A stretch of 64,000 nt of DNA from Mesorhizobium carmichaelinearum. Lineage in GTDB: Bacteria > Pseudomonadota > Alphaproteobacteria > Rhizobiales > Rhizobiaceae. Each line of letters opens with the position of its first letter. Position 1 is the stretch's first letter. Position numbers and translations under genes: made by a program. Below are positions 41,513 to 49,203 of this stretch, piece by piece. Below the pieces are notes generated by a model that saw only the letters and a list, made by a program, of their open reading frames with translations, was not told the DNA's origin and ran no database searches. The DNA lies in NCBI RefSeq assembly GCF_900199455.1, contig NZ_FZQR01000021.1, positions 1-64,000 of the forward strand, read 5' to 3'.

Positions 41513-42948
41513 TCTTCGACAGCTATGAGGCGTATCGCGCCGCCAACTTCAAACCCAAGGTATGCATCCTCGGTTCCGGCCCGGCCGGCACCACCATTGC
41601 CCGCAAGCTGGGTGCCGCCGGCATTCCGGTCGTGGTGCTGGAGGCCGGCTCGCGGGACTTCAGCGACGAGTCGCAGGATTTCTACCGTGGCACCACGGTC
41701 GGCGATTTCTATTTCGACCTCGACATCACCCGGCTGCGGTATATGGGCGGCAGCTCCAACCACTGGGCCGGCTGGTGCCGCGTGCTCGACAAACAGGATT
41801 TCGAACCGAAGGCGTGGGCACCCGACACAGGCTGGCCGATCCGCCGCGCCGACATTGAGCCCTATCTGCCCGAGGTGCACGATATCCTGGAGCTTCCCGA
41901 TTTCCGGCCTGACGTCCCGATCTCGGACGACATACGCTGGGTGCAGCTGATCAAGAGCCCGGCGGTGCGCTTCGCCGAGAAATTCGCCGACGAACTCGAC
42001 AAGAGCCGCAACATCGCCGTCGTGCTCAACACCTATGCCACCGAGCTTGCCGGCGACGGCAAACGGGTGACCGGCGCCAAACTATGGTCCAACGGCCAGG
42101 ACGCCGGCTCGTTCAGCGCCGACTACTTCATCGTCTGCACCGGTGGGCTGGAGAATTCGCGGCTGCTTCTGTGGTCGAACCAGCGCTCCAACGGCGGCGT
42201 CGTTCCGAACGCCACGGCACTTGGCCGCTACTGGATGGAGCACCCGACCTTCGAGGGCGGCAATGCCATCCTGGCCGATTACGGCGAGTTCGAGGTCGAT
42301 GCCGTCAACGAGGCCTTCTTCTCGCCGACGCTTGCCGCGATGGAGCGGCTGCAGATCATGAATTTCGGCATCAGGCTGATCGAGACACCCTATGCCGGCG
42401 TCAAGCATGTGATTGCCGACCTCGCCTGCACGGCACCCGACATGGCCGAATGGGTCGCTTACCAGCTCAGCCAGAACCTGCGCTGCGCGGCCCAGCTCTA
42501 CGTCGCCTGGGAACAGGCGCCGCTGGCGTCCAACCAGATCGAACTGTCGAAGACCGATGTCGACCATGCCGGCGTGCCGCGCATCGAGCTGCACTGGAAG
42601 AAATCGGAACTCGAACGCCGCACGCTTGTCGAAGGTCTAAAACTGTTCGGCAAAACACTCATCGACAAGGATCTCGGCCGGGTTCGTCTCATGGACTGGA
42701 TTGCCAATGGCGAGGATTATCCGACCAACGAGGAGACCGCGGGTCACCATCACATGGGTGGTACGCGCATGGGCACCGACGTCACTAAGAGCGTGGTGGA
42801 CGCCAACTGCAAGGTGCACGGCATGGACAATCTCTATGTCGGCGGCTCCTCGGTGTTCTGCACATCGGGTCAAGCCAACCCGACGACGACGATCACCGCG
42901 CTCGCCTGCCGGCTGGGAGAGCATTTGAGCAAGGTGGTCTCCGTCTGA
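41509..42948 (+). CDS. GMC-family FAD oxidoreductase
   Basis: 479 aa. FAD-binding dinucleotide motif KVCILGSGPAGTTIARKLG (residues 17-35), then YMGGSSNHWAGW and the C-terminal TAGHHHMGGTRMG and GGSSVFCTSGQANPTTTI of the glucose-methanol-choline family. It resembles the large subunit of gluconate/fructose-type dehydrogenases. No signal peptide; coupled to a small Tat-tagged protein by a 4-base overlap. No cytochrome subunit gene is adjacent. Substrate unknown. Confidence 0.87.
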   Translation: MIFDSYEAYRAANFKPKVCILGSGPAGTTIARKLGAAGIPVVVLEAGSRDFSDESQDFYRGTTVGDFYFDLDITRLRYMGGSSNHWAGWCRVLDKQDFEPKAWAPDTGWPIRRADIEPYLPEVHDILELPDFRPDVPISDDIRWVQLIKSPAVRFAEKFADELDKSRNIAVVLNTYATELAGDGKRVTGAKLWSNGQDAGSFSADYFIVCTGGLENSRLLLWSNQRSNGGVVPNATALGRYWMEHPTFEGGNAILADYGEFEVDAVNEAFFSPTLAAMERLQIMNFGIRLIETPYAGVKHVIADLACTAPDMAEWVAYQLSQNLRCAAQLYVAWEQAPLASNQIELSKTDVDHAGVPRIELHWKKSELERRTLVEGLKLFGKTLIDKDLGRVRLMDWIANGEDYPTNEETAGHHHMGGTRMGTDVTKSVVDANCKVHGMDNLYVGGSSVFCTSGQANPTTTITALACRLGEHLSKVVSV

Positions 42949-42993
42949 GGTCCCAGCGCCAGCGCGCCAGAAACTCCTTGTAAGGTCCCCTCG

Positions 42994-43016
42994 CCGGCGC
43001 CAGTTGGTGGCGCCGG
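42994..43016. terminator. Hairpin between convergent genes
   Basis: CCGGCGCCA, loop GTTGG, TGGCGCCGG form a perfect 9-bp stem between the GMC gene and the small membrane-protein gene. There is no T-tract on either side, so it is only a possible terminator or RNA-stabilising hairpin. Confidence 0.5.
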
Positions 43017-43034
43017 TGGAAGCCTGGAACAGGC

Positions 43035-43202
43035 TCAAAAGCCGTAGATGGCGATGCGCACCAGCACGGCCGCGGCGGCAAGCGCCACGAGCAGGATGCC
43101 GAGGCCGATGGGAGAGCCCCAGCCATACCATTCCATCGCCAGCTTGGCGTATTTGAACTCGTCCTCGTTCAAGAGAGGCTGCCGTTGTTGAATCAAGCTC
43201 AT
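43035..43202 (-). CDS. Small single-helix membrane protein, 55 aa
   Basis: Start ATG 43202 with a strong AAGGAG site. A soluble N-terminal part (LLNEDEFKYAKLAMEWYGWG) precedes one membrane helix (about residues 30-53, LGILLVALAAAAVLVRIAIYGF). No family recognised. It is divergent from a MarR gene (95-base gap), which could regulate it. Confidence 0.65.
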   Translation of the reverse strand: MSLIQQRQPLLNEDEFKYAKLAMEWYGWGSPIGLGILLVALAAAAVLVRIAIYGF

Positions 43203-43269
43203 TTCTTCACTCCTTGTCGACGGCCTGCTCTTGCCTTGTCCAGGCGGCGGCCGCATATTGCTGTAATGA

Positions 43270-43282
43270 TCTAAATGTTAGA
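43270..43282. promoter_or_regulatory. Palindrome in the divergent MarR promoter
   Basis: TCTAA-ATG-TTAGA is a perfect 5-bp-arm inverted repeat, with a further GTTAGAT at 43293-43299. It lies between the small membrane-protein gene and the MarR gene and is a candidate operator. Confidence 0.45.
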
Positions 43283-43297
43283 CGGATTGATAGTTAG

Positions 43298-43795
43298 ATG
43301 ATCGAAATAAATTCGTCAAGCAAGAATCGTGACGAGATGACAAGGGCCATCGGCCTTGCCATCATGCAGTGGCAGGACGCGACGCAGGCCTATGACGAGG
43401 CGGTGGGGATGCGGCTCGGGCTGAACATGGCCGAGCGTCATTGCATCGGGCTGCTCTATGGCGGCCCGCAATCGGCCGGCGCGGTAGCAACCGCGACCGG
43501 GCTGACGCCGGCGGCGGTGACGGCACTGATCGACCGGCTGGAGGCGCGCGGCCTGCTGACGCGCACGCGCAGTCTCGAGGACCGGCGCAAGGTGGTGATC
43601 GAGGCGACCGAGGCGACGCGGGAGCTGTCGGCGCGCTATTACGGCGCCATCGCGCGGGAGGGCGAAAAGGTGATCGCCACCTTCAGCGACGCCGAACTCG
43701 CGACAATATCGCGCTTCGTCAACGCCGCGCTCGACCTGCAGCGCGCTCAGCTTGCGCGGCTGAAGGCCGAGGGGTCGGACAGCCCCGGGCGATAG
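43298..43795 (+). CDS. MarR-family transcriptional regulator
   Basis: 165 aa. Winged helix with SAGAVATATGLTPAAVTALIDRLEARGLLTR and the wing LEDRRKVVIEAT. ATG 43298 has no visible ribosome-binding site and may be leaderless; an in-frame ATG at 43337 is an alternative. It is divergent from the 55-aa membrane protein gene, with a palindrome in the shared gap. Confidence 0.83.
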   Translation: MIEINSSSKNRDEMTRAIGLAIMQWQDATQAYDEAVGMRLGLNMAERHCIGLLYGGPQSAGAVATATGLTPAAVTALIDRLEARGLLTRTRSLEDRRKVVIEATEATRELSARYYGAIAREGEKVIATFSDAELATISRFVNAALDLQRAQLARLKAEGSDSPGR

Positions 43796-43844
43796 GGGCG
43801 CGATGTGTTCGCGGCGTTACCGCAAATGTCGGCAGGGAACGGGA

Positions 43845-44477
43845 CTATTTCGGCTGGACCCCATAGGCGACAAGAAACGCCTCCACCGAGGCATCTGCGT
43901 GCCGTTCAAGTTCGGCCTTGGAGCGCCGGTTGCTTCCGGTGAACATGGCTTCATTCATCGGGATCCAAAGAAGCATTCCAAAAAAATGGCTGGCTGCCAG
44001 ATACGGGTCACGGGTTTGTACCAGCCCTCGATCGGTGAGCTTCTGAAAGCAGGACGCCATCGAGGCAAGCATGCGCTCAAAACCCTTTTCGTACCAACTG
44101 CGGCCAAGCTGCGGCATTCGATCCGCGTTGGCGATAATCAAGCGCCGTAGCTTCAACAGCTCTTCATCCATGAGTGTCGTTATCAAACATCGAGCCAGCT
44201 CCTGCAGGCCACCCTCCATGAATTTCGCCTCGGAAAGCAGTGTCGTCACGGCCTCGATGATGTCGTTGGCCTGGGTAGCGGTTGCCAGAACGACTTCGCC
44301 GAAAAGCGTCTCCTTGTCGGTAAAATGCTTGTAGACGGTCTGCTTGGAAGCTCCCGCCTTGGTGGCGATTTCTTCCATACTGGTTCCATCATAACCCTTG
44401 CCTATGAACGCCGCCGTGGCCGCCTGGATGATTTCACGGTCCTTGCGTGCTGATCTGGTCTCACCGTCGATTTCCAT
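43845..44477 (-). CDS. TetR/AcrR-family transcriptional regulator
   Basis: 210 aa. N-terminal helix-turn-helix with KGYDGTSMEEIATKAGASKQ then TVYKHFTDKETLF (about residues 28-60), then an AefR-like C-terminal ligand domain. It is divergent from a VOC-domain gene; two palindromes in the 103-base gap are likely operators for both genes. Start ATG 44477. Confidence 0.88.
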   Translation of the reverse strand: MEIDGETRSARKDREIIQAATAAFIGKGYDGTSMEEIATKAGASKQTVYKHFTDKETLFGEVVLATATQANDIIEAVTTLLSEAKFMEGGLQELARCLITTLMDEELLKLRRLIIANADRMPQLGRSWYEKGFERMLASMASCFQKLTDRGLVQTRDPYLAASHFFGMLLWIPMNEAMFTGSNRRSKAELERHADASVEAFLVAYGVQPK

Positions 44478-44493
44478 GGAATTCTCCTGACAA

Positions 44494-44553
44494 GTACTAG
44501 ACGGTACCGTTCCCGCATGATAGTCACAACAACAGTACTAGACTGACTAGTAC
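44494..44553. promoter_or_regulatory. Two TetR operator candidates
   Basis: GTACTAG-ACTGA-CTAGTAC (44535-44553) is a perfect palindrome with 7-bp arms. A related weaker site, GTACTAGACGGTAC (44494-44507), shares the half-site GTACTAGAC. They flank the centre of the divergent gap between the TetR and VOC genes. Confidence 0.75.
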
Positions 44554-44580
44554 CCGTCAACGAAAGCAGGGGTTAAACCG

Positions 44581-44985
44581 ATGAGCAAAATGATTTTCGT
44601 CAATCTACCGGTGCGCGATCTGCAGGCAGCGACCAACTTCTATCTCGCGATCGGCGGCACACTGAATCCGCAGTTCTCGAACGACCAGGCCAGCTCGATC
44701 ATGTTCTCGGACTCCATTGGGGTCATGTTGCTGACGCACCAGCATTACGGCCAGTTCACAGCGCGGCAGATCGGCGACCCCAAGCGTGACAGCCAGATGC
44801 TGATCGCGCTCACCACCGACAGCAAGGACGAGGTCAATGCCGTAATCGAGAAGGGCGTGGCGGCAGGCGGCCGCGCTGATCCCAATCCAGCGCAGGATCT
44901 CGGTTTCATGTTCAACCGCCACATCGAAGACCCTGACGGCTACGTCTGGGAGTTCCTGTGGATGAACCCCGCCGCCATGCAATAG
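44581..44985 (+). CDS. VOC-family (glyoxalase-like) protein
   Basis: 134 aa with two beta-alpha-beta-beta-beta repeats (IFVNLPVRDLQAATNFYLAI; IEDPDGYVWEFLWMNP). Members include lactoylglutathione lyases, antibiotic-binding proteins and PhnB-like proteins; this one fits the extradiol/glyoxalase-like group without specific assignment. The adjacent TetR gene and operators suggest induction by a small molecule. Start ATG 44581 (site AGCAGGGG). Confidence 0.85.
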   Translation: MSKMIFVNLPVRDLQAATNFYLAIGGTLNPQFSNDQASSIMFSDSIGVMLLTHQHYGQFTARQIGDPKRDSQMLIALTTDSKDEVNAVIEKGVAAGGRADPNPAQDLGFMFNRHIEDPDGYVWEFLWMNPAAMQ

Positions 44986-45004
44986 CCCAGCGGGATCAAA
45001 GCGT

Positions 45005-45054
45005 CTAAGTCGCGTCGCATTGAAATGGATTCATGCGACGCGCCTTAGGTTTTT
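45005..45054. terminator. Hairpin terminator with 16-bp arms between convergent genes
   Basis: CTAAG-T-CGCGTCGCAT and ATGCGACGCG-C-CTTAG pair around a 12-base loop with a single mismatch, followed on the plus strand by GGTTTTT. It should end the VOC transcript. The sequence resembles a dispersed rhizobial repeat used as a terminator. Confidence 0.75.
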
Positions 45055-45066
45055 GGGCGAGATGCG

Positions 45067-45903
45067 TCAGACCGTCGCCGGGTCGAGCGCCGGCTGGCCC
45101 TTGCGGCGGGCGACGATCGCCTCGAAATCGGCGGTCTGGAAGGCATCGCGCAAGGCGTCGAAGGACGGCAGCACGAAATAGGCGCGCTGGAACTTGTCGA
45201 TCTCGTAGCCGGTGCGCATGACCGTTTCGAGGTCGAAGGCCACATGATGGGCGTCCTTGCTGTCGACAGCGAACTGCAACTCGGTGAAGGACGACATCAG
45301 GCCGGCGCCGAAGGCCTTCAGCGGCTGGCCAGCCTCCTGCATCAGGCCATACTCGGCCGTGTACCAGTAGAGCCGGGTGATCATCTCGTCACCGCCGAGC
45401 GCGATGATGTCGCCGGCCTTCTTGCCATACATCTGCATGAAGTCGGCGAACACCGGCTGCGACAGCACCGGCACGTGTCCGAAGAAATCGTGGAACATGT
45501 CGGGCTCGACGATGTAGTCGAGCTCCTGCCTGGTGCGCAGCCAGTTGGTGACCGGGAAGCGGCGGTTGGCGAGATGATCGAAGAAGGGCGCGGCCGGGAT
45601 GAGACCCGGCACGGCGACGATCTCCCAGCCGGTCAGTTTGCGCAGCTTGGCACTGATATCAGCGAAATCGGGGATGCGGTCGAGCAGGCCAAGTTTTTCG
45701 ACACCGTCGAGATAGGAGTGGTGGGCGAGCTTGCGCGTCAGCTTGGTCTGGCGGTCGCACAGAGTGCGCCACACCGCCTGTTCCTCGGCGCTGTAGTCGT
45801 AGCCCTGCGCCACGGTGAAATCGGCACGGCAGACCGAATAGTCGCCGCGCAAGCCTTGCGCCGCGCAGTCGCGGGCATATTCGGCAACGCTCATCGTCGT
45901 CAT
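45067..45903 (-). CDS. phhA: Phenylalanine-4-hydroxylase
   Basis: 278 aa monomeric-type aromatic amino acid hydroxylase; converts Phe to Tyr with tetrahydropterin and O2. The iron ligands are H138 and H143 (MFHDFFGHVP) and E184 (YTAEYGL). Start ATG 45903 behind GAGGAG; in-frame residues upstream are leader. It is divergent from an Lrp/AsnC regulator, the usual arrangement for amino-acid-responsive control. Confidence 0.93.
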   Translation of the reverse strand: MTTMSVAEYARDCAAQGLRGDYSVCRADFTVAQGYDYSAEEQAVWRTLCDRQTKLTRKLAHHSYLDGVEKLGLLDRIPDFADISAKLRKLTGWEIVAVPGLIPAAPFFDHLANRRFPVTNWLRTRQELDYIVEPDMFHDFFGHVPVLSQPVFADFMQMYGKKAGDIIALGGDEMITRLYWYTAEYGLMQEAGQPLKAFGAGLMSSFTELQFAVDSKDAHHVAFDLETVMRTGYEIDKFQRAYFVLPSFDALRDAFQTADFEAIVARRKGQPALDPATV

Positions 45904-46042
45904 GGTTGTTCTCCTCGCAAATCGGCAATGGCAGACGTGGTCAAAGAGTAACCGGATTTGCCGAGGCAATTTGGTTTTGATGATGGTTCGCTTGCGAGAT
46001 TCGGGATAACATTCACTCGCAATTCGCACTATGGGAGTGAAA

Positions 46043-46519
46043 ATGCCTCAATTCGACGATTTCGAGATCAAGATGCTCGATGTGCTGCAACGCGACGGCC
46101 GCAAGCCCGTCTCCGAGCTGGCGCAAGAGATCGGCCTGTCGACGACGCCATGCGCGCGGCGCTTCGAAGCGCTGCAGGATGCCGGCATCATCAAGGGCTT
46201 TGCCGCGGTGATCAGCCGCCGCGCGGTCGGCCTGATGGTCGAGGTGTTCATCCAGGTTCGCCTGGTCAGCCACAGCGATGGCTCGCCCGAAAGCTTCATT
46301 GCCGCGGTGCAGCGCATGGACGAGGTGTCGTCGTGCTGGACGATGACCGGCGACCACGACTTCCTGCTGCATGTCATGGTGCCGTCGGTCGACGAGCTCA
46401 ACGCCTTCGTCATGCACCGGCTGATGCGGCTCGACGGCGTGCGCGACGTCCACACGCAGCTGGTGCTGCAGAACATCAAGGGGCCCGGCCACGTGCCGCT
46501 CGCGCATCTCAGGCGGTGA
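46043..46519 (+). CDS. Lrp/AsnC-family transcriptional regulator
   Basis: 158 aa. N-terminal helix-turn-helix (KPVSELAQEIGLSTTPCARR) and C-terminal RAM domain (GDHDFLLHVMVPSVDELNAF). Start ATG 46043 behind GGGAGTGAAA. Divergent from phhA across 139 bases; probably an activator or repressor of phhA responding to Phe or Tyr. Confidence 0.88.
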   Translation: MPQFDDFEIKMLDVLQRDGRKPVSELAQEIGLSTTPCARRFEALQDAGIIKGFAAVISRRAVGLMVEVFIQVRLVSHSDGSPESFIAAVQRMDEVSSCWTMTGDHDFLLHVMVPSVDELNAFVMHRLMRLDGVRDVHTQLVLQNIKGPGHVPLAHLRR

Positions 46520-46632
46520 TGCCAGCCTTCCTCATTCCTGCGGAAAAGCTGCACGCAAACTGCTGAAACGGGCCAATCGGGCGGCTATATCGCCAACCAG
46601 CATATGCGGACCATCTCTCCATGAGGTCCGCC

Positions 46633-48198
46633 ATGAAAATCGTCCTGATCAATCCGCCGCACACCGCCATCGGCAGCCGGGTGCCGGACGATCATTTGCC
46701 GCCGCTTGGCCTGCTGGCGATCGGTGGCCCGCTGATCGATGCCGGCCATCAGGTGCGGCTGGTCGATGCAGAATTTGGGCCGATGCCGCTAGACAGCGCG
46801 GTGCGCGACGCTCTGCATGACTTTCCGGACTTCGTCCTGATCGGCCATTCCGGCTCGACCTCGGCGCACCCGACCGCCTTGCTGATCGCAGAAATGATCC
46901 AGCGGCGCGAACCGGCGACCATCGTCATCTATGGCGGCGTCTTCCCGACCTATCACTGGCGCGACATACTGGCGGCGACCGATGTCTTCGACTTCATCGT
47001 GCGCGGCGAGGGCGAGGCCACCGTGGTGGCGCTGGTCGAGGCGCTGGAAATGCATCAGCCACCGGCGAGCGTTGCCGGCATCGCATTCCGCGACGATCTG
47101 CGCCGGCCCTTCGCCACGCAGGCGGCCATGACGATCGCCGAGCTCGACGCCTACCGCGTCGGCTGGGAGCTGATCGACCACAGCCGATATAGTTATTGGG
47201 GCGGCAAGCGCGCCGTGGTGATGCAGTTCTCGCGCGGCTGTCCGCATCTGTGCAATTATTGCGGTCAGCGCGGTTTCTGGACCCGCTGGCGGCATCGTGA
47301 CCCCAAAAAGTTCGCGCAGGAGATCGCCTGGCTGCACCGCCAACATGGCGTCGAGTTGATCAATCTCGCCGACGAGAACCCGACGGTTTCGAAGAAGGCC
47401 TGGCGCGCCTTTCTCGACGCGCTGATCGCCGAGAACGTACCGGTGCTGATCGTCGGTTCGACCCGCGCCGACGACATCGTGCGCGATGCCGACATCCTGC
47501 ATCTCTACCGCAAGGCGGGCGTTATCCGCTGGCTGCTCGGCATGGAAAACACCGACGAGCAGACGCTTCAATTGATCCGCAAGGGCGGCAGCACCTCATC
47601 CGACCGCGAGGCGATCAGGCTGTTGCGAAAGCACGGCATATTGTCGATGGCGACCTGGGTGGCCGGCTTCGAGGATGAGGGGCTTCGCGACCTGTGGCGC
47701 GGCTTTCGCCAGCTGATCGCTTACGACCCCGACCAGATCCAGGCGCTCTACGTGACGCCGCATCGCTGGACGCCGTTCTTCCGCATCGCCCGCGACCGCA
47801 AGGTCATCCAGAAGGATGCCCGGCTGTGGGACTACAAGCACCAGGTGCTGCAGATGACGCGGCTGAAGCCGTGGATGCTGTTCTTCAGCGTCAAGCTGAT
47901 CGAGGTGGCGGTGCAGTCGCGGCCAAAGGCGCTGGCGCGCATCCTGTTCCACCCTGACCCCGAACAGCGGCATTCGATGCGCTGGTACACCAAAATGGGC
48001 CGCCGGGTCTGGTTCCGCGAGGTCTGGGGGTTTCTGGCCCAAGATGGCCGTGTGAAGGACGGGCCGACGCTTGCCGAATTCTGGGGCGCGCCGCAGGACG
48101 CGGAAGAGGAATCGATGGCTGTTCGGCGACCGGCGAAAAAGCCGGAGCTTTCCACCACCGCAAATCTCGGACTGCCGGATAAAAGATTAGCCGGCTGA
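46633..48198 (+). CDS. BchE-like B12-binding-fold radical SAM protein
   Basis: 521 aa. N-terminal cobalamin-binding-like domain (to about residue 140) followed by a radical SAM core with the cluster motif CPHLCNYC (C203, C207, C210, CxxxCxxC). It resembles anaerobic Mg-protoporphyrin IX monomethyl ester cyclase (BchE), which makes ring E of bacteriochlorophyll. The B12 motif DxHxxG is absent (VDAEFG instead), so cobalamin, if bound, would be base-off. No other bch or puf gene is present. Start ATG 46633 (behind GAGG) is preferred to 46621. Substrate unknown. Confidence 0.8.
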   Translation: MKIVLINPPHTAIGSRVPDDHLPPLGLLAIGGPLIDAGHQVRLVDAEFGPMPLDSAVRDALHDFPDFVLIGHSGSTSAHPTALLIAEMIQRREPATIVIYGGVFPTYHWRDILAATDVFDFIVRGEGEATVVALVEALEMHQPPASVAGIAFRDDLRRPFATQAAMTIAELDAYRVGWELIDHSRYSYWGGKRAVVMQFSRGCPHLCNYCGQRGFWTRWRHRDPKKFAQEIAWLHRQHGVELINLADENPTVSKKAWRAFLDALIAENVPVLIVGSTRADDIVRDADILHLYRKAGVIRWLLGMENTDEQTLQLIRKGGSTSSDREAIRLLRKHGILSMATWVAGFEDEGLRDLWRGFRQLIAYDPDQIQALYVTPHRWTPFFRIARDRKVIQKDARLWDYKHQVLQMTRLKPWMLFFSVKLIEVAVQSRPKALARILFHPDPEQRHSMRWYTKMGRRVWFREVWGFLAQDGRVKDGPTLAEFWGAPQDAEEESMAVRRPAKKPELSTTANLGLPDKRLAG

Positions 48199-48205
48199 CA
48201 GTCTG

Positions 48206-49099
48206 TTACGGCACGATCAGCGTGCCGGCGCCGTGTTCGGTGAAGAGCTCGAGCAGCACCGCATGCGGCGTCTTGCCATTGAGGATGACGACGCCTTCGA
48301 CGCCACGCTCGATCGCTTCGATGCAGGTCTCGACCTTGGGGATCATGCCGCCCGAGACCGTGCCGTCCTTGATCAGCGCCCTGGCCTCGGCGACGGTCAG
48401 CTCGTCGATCAGCTTCTTGTTCTTGTCGAGCACGCCGGGCACGTCGGTGAGGAACAGCAGGCGCGAGGCCTTGCAAGCGCCGGCGATGGCGCCGGCGAAA
48501 GTGTCGGCGTTGATGTTGTAGGTGTGGCCGTCGCGGCCGGGCGCCACTGGCGCAAGCACCGGGATCATCTCGGAGCGCGCCAGAAGGTCGAGCAGCGTGC
48601 GGTCGACCTCGACCGGCTCGCCGACGAAGCCGAGATCGAGGACGCGCTCGATGTTGGAATCGGGGTCGATCATGGTCTTGCGCGCCTTTTCGGCGAAGAC
48701 CATGTTGCCGTCCTTGCCGCACAGGCCGATCGCCCATTCGCCCTCGGCGTTGATCAGCGCCACGATCTCCTTGTTGATCGAACCGGCCAGCACCATTTCG
48801 ACGATCTCGACCGTCTTCTGGTCGGTGACGCGCAGGCCACCCTCGAATTTGGATTCGATGCCCATCTTGGCCAGCATGGCGCCGATCTGCGGCCCGCCGC
48901 CGTGGACGACGATCGGGTTGACGCCGGACTGTTTCAACAGCGCGATGTCGCGCGCAAAAGCCTTGCCGAGCTCGATGTCGCCCATGGCGTGGCCGCCATA
49001 TTTCACCACGACGGTCTTGTGTTCGTAGCGCTGCATGTAGGGCAGTGCGCGCGACAGCAGGGCGGCCTGCATTTCGGCGGTGGCGGCGATGTCCGTCAT
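48206..49099 (-). CDS. argB: Acetylglutamate kinase
   Basis: 297 aa, second step of arginine synthesis. Motifs are VVKYGGHAM, IVVHGGGPQI and YNINADTFAGAIAG of the amino acid kinase fold. The N-terminal extension before VVKYGG is typical of the arginine-sensitive hexameric type. Start ATG 49099. It stands between engB and the HAD gene in the conserved rhizobial order, here separated from both by insertions; convergent with the BchE-like gene (7 bases apart). Confidence 0.95.
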   Translation of the reverse strand: MTDIAATAEMQAALLSRALPYMQRYEHKTVVVKYGGHAMGDIELGKAFARDIALLKQSGVNPIVVHGGGPQIGAMLAKMGIESKFEGGLRVTDQKTVEIVEMVLAGSINKEIVALINAEGEWAIGLCGKDGNMVFAEKARKTMIDPDSNIERVLDLGFVGEPVEVDRTLLDLLARSEMIPVLAPVAPGRDGHTYNINADTFAGAIAGACKASRLLFLTDVPGVLDKNKKLIDELTVAEARALIKDGTVSGGMIPKVETCIEAIERGVEGVVILNGKTPHAVLLELFTEHGAGTLIVP

Positions 49100-49203
49100 C
49101 GGGGCGGTTCCCTGGATGTAGGTGTAAGACGGCGGCGTCTTAGCGGGAATTGGCCCGGGCCGCAAATGGCATTGCTGTCATATTCAAATGTCTCACGACG
49201 TCG

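Noticed and set aside
46633..48198. Reading the BchE-like gene as evidence of a photosynthetic organism
   Set aside because: No other bacteriochlorophyll or reaction-centre gene is in the window, and the neighbourhood is that of a heterotrophic rhizobium.
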